A stretch of DNA of 64,000 nucleotides from Zea mays (lineage: Eukaryota; Streptophyta; Magnoliopsida; Poales; Poaceae): contig NC_050098.1 of the NCBI RefSeq assembly GCF_902167145.1, forward strand, positions 35,582,501-35,646,500. Direction: 5' to 3'. Both the position numbers and the translations under genes were made by a program. The notes under the pieces are model-generated. The model was not told the DNA's origin. It saw only the letters and a program-made list of their open reading frames with translations, and did no database searches. Positions 35,363-47,428 of this stretch are shown here, piece after piece (positions within the stretch are counted from its first letter, which is position 1; every line of letters begins with the position of its first letter).

Positions 35363-36759
35363 TGTCGGGGACCATAATTAGGGGTACCCTCAAGGCTCCT
35401 AATTCTCAGCCGGTAACCCCCATCAGCATAAAGCTGCAAAGGCCTGATGGGTGCGATTAAGTCAGGGATCGGTCCATTCGAGGGACACGATCACGCCTCG
35501 CCCGAGCCTAGCCTCGGACAAGGGCAGCCGACCCCGGAGGATCTCCGCCTCGCCCGAGGCCCCCCTCCAGCGGCTAATGTATTTCTGGCTCGCCCAAGGC
35601 CCTGTCTTCACCAAGAAGTAACCCTGACCAAATCGCCGTGCCGATCGACCATATCGCAGGAGCATTTAATGCAAAGGCGGCCTGACGCCTTTATCCTGAC
35701 GCGCGCCCTTCAGCCGACAGAACCGAAGTGACCGCCGTCACTTCGCCGCTCCACTGACCAGCCTGACAGAAAGACAGCGCCGCCTGCGCCGCTCCGACTG
35801 CGGTGCCACTTGACAGAGTGAGGCTGACAGGCAGTCAGGCCCGGTCGCAGGCACCATAGGAAGCTCCGCTTCGCCCGACCCAGGGCTCGGACTCGGGCTA
35901 AGTCCCGGAAGACGGCGAACTCCGCTCCGCCCGACCCAGGGCTCGGACTCGGGCTAAGTCCCGGAAGACGGCGAACTCCGCCCTGGCCTCAGCCGACGGT
36001 CTCCGCCTCGCCCGACCCAGGGGCTCGGACTCGACCTCGGCTTCGGAGGAGCTTCCATATCACCCAACCTAGGGCGCAGACTAGCCACGTCAACAGGAGG
36101 CGCCATCATCACCCTACCCCAAGCTGACTCGGGCCACGGGGAACAAGACCGGCGTCCCATCTGGCTCGCTCCGCCAGATAGGCAATGATGGCGCCCCGCA
36201 TACTCTGTGACGACGGCGGCTCTCAGCCCTCTTACGGAAGCAAGAGGACGTCAGCAAGGACTCAACAGCTCCGACAGCTGTCCCTCCGCCAGGCTCCAGC
36301 GCTCCTCCGACGGCCACGACATCACACCAGCTGGGTGCCAAAATCTCTCCGGCTGCCACAACGGCATGTACTTAGGGCGCTAGCTCTCCTCCGCTAGACA
36401 CGTAGCACGCTGCTACACCCCCCATTGTACACCTGGATCCTCTCCTTACGCCTATAAAAGGAAGGATCAGGGCCCTCTTAGAGAGGGTTGGCCGCGCAGG
36501 ACGAGGACGAGACAGGCGCTCGCGTGAGGCCGCTCGCTCCCTCCCCCGTGTGGACGCTTGTAACCCCCTACTGCAAGCGCACCCGACCTGGGCGCGGGAC
36601 GAACACGAAGGCCGCGGGATTTCCACCTCTCTCACGCCCATCTCCGGCCACCTCACTTCCCCCCTTCGCGCTCGGCCTCGCGCCGACCCATCTGGGCTGG
36701 GGCACGCGGCGACATTTCACTCATCGGCTTAGGGACCCCCCGGTCTCGAAACGCCGACA
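35363..36759 (+). repeat. 5' LTR of gypsy copy C
   Basis: 1397 bp. Contains two full copies of the 56-bp GC-rich repeat (about 35877-35990), a TATA box at 36453 and the terminal TGTCGG/CCGACA inverted ends. Confidence 0.93.
36453..36459 (+). promoter_or_regulatory. TATA box of gypsy copy C 5' LTR
   Basis: TATAAAA in the context ACGCCTATAAAAGGAAGG. The same box is in the 3' LTR near 57332 and in copy A. Confidence 0.55.
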
Positions 36760-36761
36760 GT

Positions 36762-36779
36762 TGGCGCGCCAGGTAGGGG
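36762..36779 (+). other. Primer-binding site of gypsy copy C
   Basis: TGGCGCGCCAGGTAGGGG two bases after the 5' LTR; the same word is found in copy A and after the LTR at 62876. Confidence 0.8.
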
Positions 36780-36819
36780 CCTGCTGCGTGTTGACGAACA
36801 GCTTCCCGTCAAGCTCCAG

Positions 36820-39800
36820 ATGGGCAGTCTCCAGCAACCTCTCCGACCCGGGACGGTGCTCCGTTTCGGGAGCCTTGAGTTCATGTCCCTCGACGGCGGC
36901 TACGACATGATACTCCTTCCACCGCCGGACGACCGCGACAATGGCGGCCGACAGCCCGCCCGCCGGCGGCGGAATCGATGACGTCTTCCCCGCGTGGTGG
37001 AAGAACAACATTCGAGCTCGCCCCGTCCTCTCCCCCGCCAACGGAGGAGGAGGCGGGGCAACCAAGGCCAAGCGGGAGGCAGCGCCTCATCGGCTGTCGA
37101 GCGAGTCGACGGCCCCAGCGCCCCAATGGGGGGCGCGTCGGGCATCGACCTCGCGTTTGAGACGAAGGCGAGCGCCGTCTCCCCGCGATACGCCAACTCC
37201 GAGCAAACGGACGACGCCGGCACGCTCGCGAAAGGCTTGCTGGATGTCACCCTCGTACCTGAGACGACGGTGCAGTCAGTCCCCGACGTGACTTCATCAC
37301 CGCCCGTCGACCAAGAGGTACCGACCGATTCCCATCCCACGCCTTTCGGATTCAGCCTCGACCCGCCTAGCGGCTTCGCTTTGGCGGACGCTCTCGTAGA
37401 GGCGAGTCCGAACCCTCTGGGGTTTCGTATGCGGTCACCTTGGGACCGGCTGATGAACGTCTCGACCTACGGGCCCTCTGGGTCCGAGGAAGATGACGAG
37501 CCCAGCTTCTGTTGGGATTTCTCTGGACTTGGCAACCCCAGTGCCATGCGGGACTTCATGACCACATGCGACTACTGCCTTTCTGACTGTTCCGACGGTA
37601 GCCGTAGCCTCGGCGACGAGGACTGCGACCCAAGCCGCGAATGTTTCCACGTCGATCTAGGGGTCCCTCTGAAGGCAACCATCTCGGCATGCCGGAGGAC
37701 GGTGACCTCCCTAGGCTGGTGCCTCGCGTTGACATCCCACGGGAGCTAGCTGTGGTCCCCGTTCAGGCGGGGGGCCATGACCCACAGCTTGAGCAAATCC
37801 GCGGGGTGCAGGCCAGGCTCGACGAGGGAGCAGGAGCACTTGAGCCGATCCGCCGGGACGTCGGGCAGGAATGGGCGGGCCAGCCTCTGGCCGGAGAAAT
37901 ACGTCATCTACCTCAAGGCTTCCAGCACCGCATCGCCGACGATGTCAGGGTCAGGTCACCACCCGCATCCAGTGGGGTTGCCCAGAACCTGGCTGTAGCA
38001 GCAATGCTCCTCCGCGCGATGCCGGAGCCATCAACCACCAAGGGGCGGCGAATCCAGGGAGAGCTCAAGAATCTCCTGGAAGGCGCCGCGGTCCGACGGG
38101 CCGAGAGCTTCGCCTCCCGAAGGCAGGGGTACCCCTCGGAACCTCATGCCGCGACTTCCCGATTCATGCGGGAAGCCTCGGTCTACACCGGGCGCACGCG
38201 CAACACAGCGCCTGCGGCCCCGGGTCGCCTCGGCAACGAGCACCATCACCGCGACCGTCGGGCCCACCTCGACGAGAGGGTGCGTCGAGGCTACCACCCC
38301 AGGCGTGGGGGACGCTACGACAGCGGGGAGGATCGGAGTCCCTCGCCCGAACCACCCGGTCCGCAAGCCTTCAGCCGGGCCATACGACGGGCACCGTTCC
38401 CGACCCGGTTCCGACCCCCGACTACTATCACAAAGTACTCGGGGGAGACGAGACCGGAACTGTGGCTCGCGGACTACCGTCTGGCCTGCCAACTGGGTGG
38501 AACGGACGATGACAACCTCATCATCTGTAACCTCCCCCTGTTTCTCTCCGACACCGCCCACGCCTGGTTGGAGCACCTGCCTCCGGGGCAGATCTCCAAC
38601 TAGGACGACCTAGTCCAAGCTTTCGCCGACAATTTCCAGGGCACGTACGTGCGCCCCGGGAATTCCTGGGACCTCCGAAGCTGCCAACAGCAGCCGGGAG
38701 AGTCTCTCCGGGACTACATCCGGCGATTCTCGAAGCAGCGCACCGAGCTGCCCAACATCACCGACTCGGATGTCATCGGCGCGTTCCTCGCTGGCACCAC
38801 CTGCCGCGACCTGGTGAGCAAGCTGGGTCGCAAGACCCCCACCAGGGCGAGCGAGCTGATGGACATCGCCACCAAGTTTGCCTCCGGCCAGGAGGCGGTC
38901 GAGGCTATCTTCCGGAAGGACAAGCAGCCCCAGGGCCACCCATCGGAAGATGCCCCTGAGGCGTCAACTCAACGCGGCGCCAAGAAGAAGGTCAAGAAGA
39001 AGTCGCAAGCGAAACGCGACGCCGCCGACGTGGACCTTGTTGCCGCCGCCGAGTACAAGAACCCTCGGAAACCCCCCGGAGGTGCCAACCTCTTCGACAA
39101 GATGCTCAAGGAGTCGTGCTCCTATCACCAGGGGCCCGTCAAGCACACCCTTGAGGAGTGCGTCATGCTTCGGCGCCACTTCCACAGGGCCGGGCCACCC
39201 GTGGAGGGTGGCAAGGCCCGCGACGACGACAAGAAGGAAGATCACCAGGCAGGAGAGTTCCCCGAGGTCCGCGACTGCTTCATGATCTACGGTGGGCAAG
39301 CGGCAAACGCCTCGGCTCGGCACCGCAAGCAAGAGCGCCGGGAGGTCTGTTCGGTGAAGGTGGCGGCGCCAGTCTACCTAGACTGGTCCGACAAGCCCAT
39401 CACCTTCGACTAAGCCGACCACCCCGACCATGTGCCGAGCCCGGGGAAATACCCGCTCGTCGTCGACCCCATCATCTGCGACGTCAGGCTCACCAAGGTC
39501 CTCATGGACGGAGGCAGCAGCCTCAACATCATCTACGCCGAGACCCTCGGGCTCCTGCGCGTCGATTTGTCCTTGGTCCGGGCAGGCGCTGCGCCATTCC
39601 ATGGGATCATTCCCGGGAAGCGCGTCCAGCCCCTCGGACAACTCGACCTTCCCGTCTGCTTCGGAACACCCTCCAACTTCCGAAGGGAGACCCTGACGTT
39701 CGAGGTGGTCGGGTTCCAAGGAACCTACCACGCGGTACTAGGAAGGCCATGCTACGCGAAGTTCATGGCCGTCCCCAACTACACCTACCTGAAGCTCAAG

Positions 39801-40067
39801 ATGCCGGGCCCCAACGGGGTCATCACCGTCGGCCCCACGTACAAACACGCGTTCGAATGCGACGTGGAGTGCGTGGAGTACGCCAAGGCCCTCGCCGAGT
39901 CCGAGGCCCTCATCGCCGACCTGGAGAGCCTCTCTAAGGAGTTGCCAGACGTGAAGCGTCATGCTGGCAACTTCGAGCCAGCGGAGACGGTTAAGTCCGT
40001 CTCCCTCGACCCCAGCAGCGACGCCTCCAAGCAACTCCGGATCGGCTCCGAGCTCGATCCCAAATAG
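36820..40067 (+). pseudogene. gag-protease of gypsy copy C
   Basis: Opens at ATG 36820 (MGSLQQP). It shifts frame soon after, near 36930, and again near 37660. The gag core is visible from about 38400 (TITKYSGETRPELWLADY, then DDNLIICNLPLFLS). TAG at 38601-38603 replaces the tryptophan codon that copy A has. From 38649 one frame runs through RDYIRRFSKQRTELPNITDSD and a lysine-rich tail to a TAA at 39411-39413 (CAA in copy A), then through the aspartic protease (VLMDGGSSLNIIYAETL) to TAG at 40065-40067. This last stop is shared with copy A. The gag would package the RNA and the protease would cleave the polyprotein; neither can be made intact here. Confidence 0.88.
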
Positions 40068-41774
40068 GAGGCAGTGCTCGTCGACTTTCTCCGCGTGAAC
40101 ACCGATGTCTTCGCGTGGAGTCCCTCGGACATGCCCGGCATACCGAGGGATGTCGCCGAGCACTCGCTGGACATCCGAGCCGGAGCCCGACCCGTCAAGC
40201 AGCCTCTGCGCCGATTCGACGAAGAAAAGCGCAGAGCCATAGGCGAGGAGATCCACAAGCTAATGGCGGCAGGGTTCATCAAAGAGGTATTCCATCCCGA
40301 ATGGCTTGCCAACCCTGTGCTTGTGAGAAAGAAAGGGGGGAAATGGCGGATGTGTGTAGACTACACTGGTCTGAACAAAGCATGTCCGAAGGTTCCCTAC
40401 ACTCTGCCTCGCATCGATCAAATCATGGATTCCACTGCTGGGTGCGAAACCCTGTCTTTCCTCGATGCCTACTCAGGGTATCACCAAATCAGGATGAAGG
40501 AGTCCGACCAGCTCGCGACTTCTTTCATCACGCCCTTCGGCATGTACTGCTATGTCACCATGCCGTTCGGCTTGAGGAATACGGGTGCGACGTACCAGCG
40601 GTGCATGAACCATGTGTTCGACCAACACATTGGCCGGACGATCGAGGCCTACGTCGATGACATCGTAGTCAAGACGAGGAAAGCCTCCGACCTCCTTTCC
40701 GACCTTGAAGTGACATTCCAATGTCTCAAGGCGAAAGGCGTCAAGCTCAATCCCGAAAAGTGTGTCTTCGGGGTGCCCCGAGGCATGCTCTTGGGGTTTA
40801 TCGTCTTCGAGCGAGGCATAGAAGCCAACCCGGAGAAGATCGCAGCCATCACCGGCATGGGGCCCATCAAGGACTTGAAAGGCGTACAGAGGGTCATGGG
40901 ATGTCTTGCGGCTCTGAGCCGCTTCATCTCACGCCTCGGCGAAAGAGGCCTGCCTCTGTACCACCTCTTAAGGAAAGCCGAGTGCTTCACTTGGACCCCT
41001 GAGGCCGAGGAAGCCCTTGGGAACCTGAAGGCGCTCCTCACGAAGGCGCCTATCTTGGTGCCCCCGGCTGCCGGAGAAGCCCTCTTGATCTACGTCGCCG
41101 CGACCACCTAGGTGGTTAGCGTCGCGATTGTGGTTGAGAGACAAGAAGAGGGGCATGCATTGCCCGTTCAGAGGCCAGTCTACTTCGTCAACGAGGTACT
41201 GTCCGAAACCAAGATCCGCTACCCACAAGTTCAGAAGCTGCTGTATGCGGTGATCCTGACACGACGGAAGTTGCGACACTACTTCGAGTCTCATCCAGTA
41301 ACTGTGGTGTCATCCTTCCCCCTGGGGGAGATCATCTAGTGCCGGGAGGCCTCGGGTAGGATTGCAAAGTGGGCGGTGGAAATCATGGGCGAGACAATCT
41401 CGTTCGCCCCTCGGAATGCCATCAAGTCCCAGGTCTTGGCGGGCTTCGTAGCTGAATGGGTCGACACCCAGCTCCCAACAGCTCCGATCCAGCCGGAGCT
41501 CTGGACAATGTTCTTCGACGGGTCGCTGATGAAGACAGGAGCCGGCGCAGGGCTACTCTTCATCTCGCCCCTCAGGAAGCACCTACGCTATGTGCTACGC
41601 CTCTATTTCCCGACGTCCAACAATGTGGCCGAGTATGAGGCTCTGGTCAACGGGTTGCGGATCGCCATCGAGCTAGGGGTCCGACGCCTCGACGTTCGCG
41701 GTGACTCGCAGCTCGTCATCGACCAAGTCATGAAGAACTCCCACTGCCGTGACCCAAAGATGGAGGCCTATTGA
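40068..41774 (+). pseudogene. RT and dual RNase H of gypsy copy C
   Basis: In frame with the preceding protease after the shared amber. RT shows KWRMCVDYTGLN, SFLDAYSGYHQI, MPFGLRNTGATYQR and the catalytic YVDDIVVK. The RT-linked RNase H follows ([17 protein letters not shown] near 41270). TAG at 41109-41111 and at 41337-41339 interrupt it; copy A has CAG at both places. Then comes a second RNase H with FFDGSLMKTGAGAGLLF, AEYEALVNGL and RGDSQLVIDQV, ending at a TGA (41772-41774) where copy A has TGC. The extra RNase H is a known property of Tat-lineage gypsy elements and supports that placement. Confidence 0.9.
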
Positions 41775-43357
41775 GATGAGGTTCAGCGCCTGGAAGACAA
41801 GTTCTACGGGCTTGAGCTCAACCACATCGCCCGGCGCTACAACGAGACTGCGGACGAGCTAGCTAAAATAGCCTCGGGGCGGACAACGGTTCCCCGGATG
41901 TCTTCTCCCGAGACCTGCATCAACCCTCCTTCAAGATCGACGACACGCCCGAGCCCGAGGCACCCTCGGTCCAGCCCGAGGTACCCTCGGCTCAGTCCGA
42001 GGCACCCTCGGCTCGGCCCGAGGTGCCCTCGGTTCAGCTCGAGGTACCCTCGGCCCCCGAGGGCGAGACGCTGCACGTCGAGGGGAAGCAAAGCGGGGTC
42101 GCGCCTGATCAAAACTGGCAGGCCCCGTACCTGCAATATCTCCACCAAGGAGAACTACCCCTCGACCGAGCCGAAGCTCGGCGGTTGGCGCGGCGTGCCA
42201 AGTCATTCGTCTTGCTGGGAGATGGGAAGGAGCTCTACCACCGCAGCCCCTCAGGCATCCTCCAGCAATGCATCTCCATCACCGAAGGTCAGGAACTCCT
42301 CCGAGAGATACACTCGGGGGCTTGCGGCCATCACGCAGCACCTCGAGCCCTTGTCGGAAATGCTTTCCGACAAGGTTTCTACTGGCCGACGGCGGTGGCC
42401 GACGCCACTAGAATTGTCCGCACCTGCGAAGGGTGTCAGTTCTACGCAAGGCAGACCCACCTGCCCGCTCAGGCTCTGCAAACGATACCCATCACCTGGC
42501 CTTTTGCTGTGTGGGGTCTGGACCTCATCGGCCCCTTGCAGAAGGCACCCGGGGGCTACACGCACCTGTTGGTCGCCATCGACAAATTCTCCAAGTGGAT
42601 CGAGGTCCGACCCGTAAACAGCATCAGGTCCGAGCAGGCGGTGGCGTTCTTCACCAACATCATCCATCATTTCGGGGTCCCGAACTCCATCATCACCGAC
42701 AACGGCACCCAGTTCACCGGCAGAAAGTTCCTGGACTTCTGCGAGGATCACCACATCCGGGTGGACTGGGCCGCCGTGGCTCATCCCATGACGAATGGGC
42801 AAGTAGAGCGTGCCAACGGCATGATTCTACAAGGACTCAAGCCTCGGATCTACAACGACCTCAACAAGTTCGGCAAGCGATGGATGAAGGAACTCCCCTC
42901 GGTGGTCTGGAGCCTGAGGACAACACCGAGCCGAGCCACGGGCTTCACGCCGTTCTTTCTAGTCTATGGGGCCAAGGCCATCTTGCCCACAGACCTGGAA
43001 TACGGTTCCCCGAGGACAAGGGCCTATGCCGACCAAAGCAACCAAGCTAGTCGAGAAGACTCGCTGGACCAGCTGGAAGAGGCTCGGGACAGGGCCTTAC
43101 TACACTCGGCGCGGTACCAGCAGTCCATGCGACGCTACCACGCCCGAAGGGTCCGGTCCCGAGACCTCCAGGTGGGTGACCTAGTGCTTCGGCTGCGACA
43201 AGACGCCCGAGGGCGGCACAAGCTCACGCCCCCCTGGGAGGGGCCATTCGTCATCGCCAAAGTTCTGAAGCCCGGAACGTACAAGCTGGCCAACAGTCAA
43301 GGCGAGGTCTACGGCAACGCTTGGAACATCCAACAGCTACGTCGCTTCTACCCTTAA
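41775..43357 (+). pseudogene. Linker repeats and integrase of gypsy copy C
   Basis: After the TGA the reading continues through a proline-rich linker of about six 21-bp repeats (41950-42060, E-A/V-P-S-A-Q-P units). The integrase reading from about 42023 to the TAA at 43355 is uninterrupted. It has the zinc-binding HHCC region (H...H, then CEGCQFY at about 42427-42447) and the catalytic core with GLDLIGPL, ITDNGTQF and GQVERANG supplying D, D and E. A C-terminal part contains GDLVLRLRQDARGRHKLTPPWEGPF. Integrase would insert the cDNA; here its N-terminal continuity with RT is lost. Confidence 0.88.
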
Positions 43358-46300
43358 GATGTTTTCAAGTTGTTCATATACCTCGCTCCTACGAAAAGTT
43401 TAGTCATCAAGGAAGGGTCAACCTTGCCTCGGCAAAGTCCGACCCTCCCTCGGGGGCTAAAAGGGCAGAACCCCCTCTGCGTCGAAATTTTTCCTCAAAA
43501 AAAGATCTTTTCTGCCAGAATGTCTTTCGTGCTTTTCGACTACTTCGATAGTGGATCCTGAGAACGACGGAGTACACGTAAGCAGCCAAGGCTGACCGAG
43601 CCGAGGGACTCCTATGCCTCCGGGATACGGATACCTCACTCATCACCTTCTGCGATAAGTAACTCACGTTCGGATGAGTGATTCCGCAGACCGAACAAGT
43701 CTTCACGTTCGGAAGACCTTCTACCGGAGCGATTCTTCGAGCCTTCTCGACTGCGTCGGTGACAGAGCCCCATGGACGGGTAAGAGTGCGCGTAAGCGGC
43801 AAGGCCGACCGAGCCGAGGGACTCCTACGCCTCCGGGATACGGATACCTCACTCGTCACCTTCCGTGAGAAGCAGCTCTCGCTCGCACGAACAATTCTGT
43901 TACCGACAAAAAAGTCCGGATACTCGAAACAAGAGGAAAAGAGACGCAGCTTTACAACACGGTGAGGGTGTGTTTTGGCCTCAGCGGCCACAGAAAACAC
44001 GCGCTACAAGATGATTCGATCCTGCAGGCTCGGATCTTGACGCTTGAAGGGAGCAGCAGCACCCTCGGCGTCGACAACACCTTCGGCGAGGTCCGACCTA
44101 GCCTCGGACGGCGACGCAGTCCAAGGGTCTCTGCTCTGAAGGACAATGTCATCACCAAGCCCGGGCCGTCGCCGCCAGGGTCTTCTCCGAGAATCCGGCT
44201 CGGGCAGGCGGCTCGGCTGGCCACCCCGAGGCCTCGGCCAGCTGTCCCCCGAGGACATCAGCCCGACCCGAGGCCTCGGCAGGTCAATTCCGGCGTCGGT
44301 CCCGCTAACGGACGACCCGGCCAGGCTCCAACCGACCAGGTCTTCTTTCCGAGCCAACTCTGCCTCTGTTCGCGCTGACACCGCTACCCCTGGCCTCGGC
44401 TCATCGAAGAGCGGCCGAGGGGTTCCTTTAACTGAGCAAGAGAAGCCTCGGGCAACAAGGCTGACCGAGCCGAGGGACTCCTACGCCTCCGGGATACAGA
44501 TACCTCACTCGTCACCTTTACATGGGGTGACTCACGCTTGGTGAAGCGGTTCAGACAACCAACAGGCGAGTCTTAGTGCTCGAAAATGAGGAAAACACGG
44601 CTCCGTGCCGAAATTACATACATGTTCAGGCCTCGACAGCCACAATGAACAAAAACACTGGCATTCGAAGTGCCATTACAAACGGAACTCCGGTTCCACC
44701 TCCGCAGGTACGAACAACCCCACTCGATGGGGGGGCCTGCGGAGCAACAGAAGGCCGACGAGCGGCTCGCCGTCGCCCGCTCCGGCAGCAACAACAACGA
44801 CCCCCGCTCCGGGTGGCCGAACTGCAGCAGCGAGGGCCTCAGGGCGGATGCTGCTGCAATCTTGCCCTCGCCCACGCCAACGCTCGAGGGGCGAGGACAA
44901 GTACAAAGAGCCGGAGGCCCGAAGCGCAGATGGTGGCGGTGATCCCGTCGGCAACGGGGACTTCTCGAGCCGCCTCCACCTCGGCACCGACGATAGGGGC
45001 CGTCAGCCCTCCGGTAGATCCCCACTCAGATCCTCCCGGACGAGTGGGGCACCGACCTCCGCGCGGAGGCGCCGTACCGGTGCAAAGGCAGGACCGCCCC
45101 AGAACACGAACGCCGCCCTGGCAGCGCGCGATATCTTGGGCGGTCCTCCCGTGCACACGGCGCGGCAGCCGCCTTCCGACAGGAGGGGGCACCGGGAGCC
45201 AAGCCGATGAGCCCGACACGCTGAGGCTGACGACACCCACCGTCGACCAGCTCCGCATTGTCGAAGTCCGACCCGCCCGCAGGGCCAGTGAGCGCCCTCT
45301 CCCTCGAACGCCGAAGGGGAGGCCGACCCACGAACCCGCGCGGGAGGTAGAGCTCCGGCTCAGCCCGGCCTCCACCCCAGCGAGGATGATGAACATCCTT
45401 GAAGTTGAGGGTGGGACCAAGATCGCAGCCCGGCTTGCTTCTCCCCACCCAGGGGCTGGTGGTCCCGTCTCGGGTGACCGCCGCTGGAGGAGTACAGCCG
45501 GGCTGGCTGATGAAAATCCTTGAAGCCGAACGATGGCTGAAAGGTACCAACTCCCGCGGAGTTGCGTTCCTCCAACGGCAAGGCGGAAAGACTGCGAGCA
45601 TCCCCCATCCGGGGGCTTGGAAGGTGGAAAGGCACGATGCATAAGGGAGCGCGAAGACATGGTCGCCTTTCAAGGGGGTCACCCTCCTTTTAAAGGCGAC
45701 TCTCCCTACTTGCGTCCCCAATCGTCGTGGGCTGAGTCTTCTCCAACACGCTCCAAGGTCCTCCCCTACGGCGCGGGGGCTGGGTCCCACACGTCATGCA
45801 AGCCGGCTCAGAGCAGAAGAAGCCAAACCGCCGTGCGCGGTGCGTGCAACCGCCCAGCGGTTACAAGCGGCTCTCCACTTTTGCCCAGACCAGCGGGCGA
45901 AAGGGCGGGCAGCCATGCAGGCGGCATGCAACCGCGCCAAGTGGGCGCACTTCTCCGACTCCCAACACGCCCAGCATGGAGGCCCAGGCCCACGCGTCAT
46001 GCAACCGGCGCGCCGAATGCTTCGTGCATGCAACTGCACCACCACTTGCTCCACCACCGCGCCTCCTCGACTGCGGAACCAATACCGCGACTCGAGGCGA
46101 CCCAGCGCACGACCCAGCAGCGCCAGCCTGGCGCGACGGTCAATGCGACCAAAAATGGGCCGGCAGTAATGGCGGTGGCAGGCGGGCAGGAGCAGCGGTC
46201 ACGTCGTCAGCCAAGCTTACGTCCCATCCAGGGACAACGAGAGAACCCTCTCTCACGGCGTGAAGACAACGCGCCCGTGTTCTGTTCCTCGAACGGCTCG

Positions 46301-47428
46301 CGCACGCGCAACGGCCGCCCCGCGAACCACTCGCCCCGTCGCATTAACTCCACGGCGGGACAGGCGGCGCCTCTGGCAAGAGAAGCGAGCGACGCTTCGC
46401 CTTCGCCCTAATGACCGCGTCGAAAAAGGTACGCCGCGTCGTTCGATTTCGTATCCTTTTCCTTTTTTCCTCTTTCTCTCTCTTGCAACAGGGACCGGGA
46501 AAGGGGGATACCCCGAAAAGGATCCTTCCCCATGAAGGAACCAGGCTCCGAGCCTCCCTACTGATCAGAGGTTCGAAGGCTGGCCCCTCGGAAGGGTTCG
46601 ACAGCCGCCTCAGATCGCGTGGGCTCTACACCCACTACTGGTCAGAGGTTCGAAGGCCGGCTCCTCGGAAGGGTTCAACGACCGCCTCAGGCTACTCGGG
46701 CTCCGCGCCCACTACTGATCAGGGGTTCGAAGGCTGGCCCCCGAAGGGTTCACAGCCGCCTCAGACACGGAGCGAGGGATGACCATGGGTACGTTCGATA
46801 CATAACCAAGGCTCGGGCTGCGCTCCCGAGGTACCCTAGGACATTTCCGAGACCAGCGGGAACGATCTTGTAACGGAATCCCATCAGAGGGAGGCATCGA
46901 GCCCTCGGACCCCGTCGCTAGGGGACCGGGTCCGGTAGATCACCCGCAGGTACTTTTGGGCGCGCCTCTAGACCTCTAGCCGACCCCTAACGAATGGGGC
47001 ACGGACGTCCACTCGGATTACCCGCCTGCAGCTCACCGGTGACACCATGTTCGGCGCCCACCGAGGGCAACATGGCGCTTTCCCCCCCCTCCTCCTTGCT
47101 GAAAGGCGACGTAGGGGCGTATGTAAAAAAGTCGAGTCTGCCCCTGATCGCCCTCTCGCCCTGTGCAGAGGCTCGGGGGCTGCTCTCGCAAACCCGGCTC
47201 CGGCCGAACCGTTGACAGCGTCAACATACCAGCCCGAGAACTTGGGACCCGACCGTACAACCGGGCTACGGCCAGCTCGCATGAGGGAACGACCAGACCA
47301 GCCGAAGCATTACGCGAGGCATTAAGACCTCGGAGGAGTCAAACCACTCCTCCGAGGCCTCGGGGGCTACACCCGGCGGGTGCGCTCGCGCGCACCCACC
47401 GGAACAAAACGCAACCGAGAAAGGCTGG
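43358..47428 (+). other. Post-integrase region of gypsy copy C
   Basis: About 4 kb of GC-rich sequence between integrase and the nested Sirevirus. A unit of about 57 bp (CCGAGCCGAGGGACTCCTAC core) occurs three times, near 43597, 43807 and 44461. A unit of about 77 bp (AGGTTCGAAGGCTGGCCCC core) occurs three times in tandem at about 46561-46770. Long readings without stops exist on both strands (plus 44576-45523; minus 44839-45660). None has a domain I recognise, and GC-rich sequence produces such readings by chance. Tat elements such as maize Grande are known for extra, sometimes antisense, ORFs here. Confidence 0.6.
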
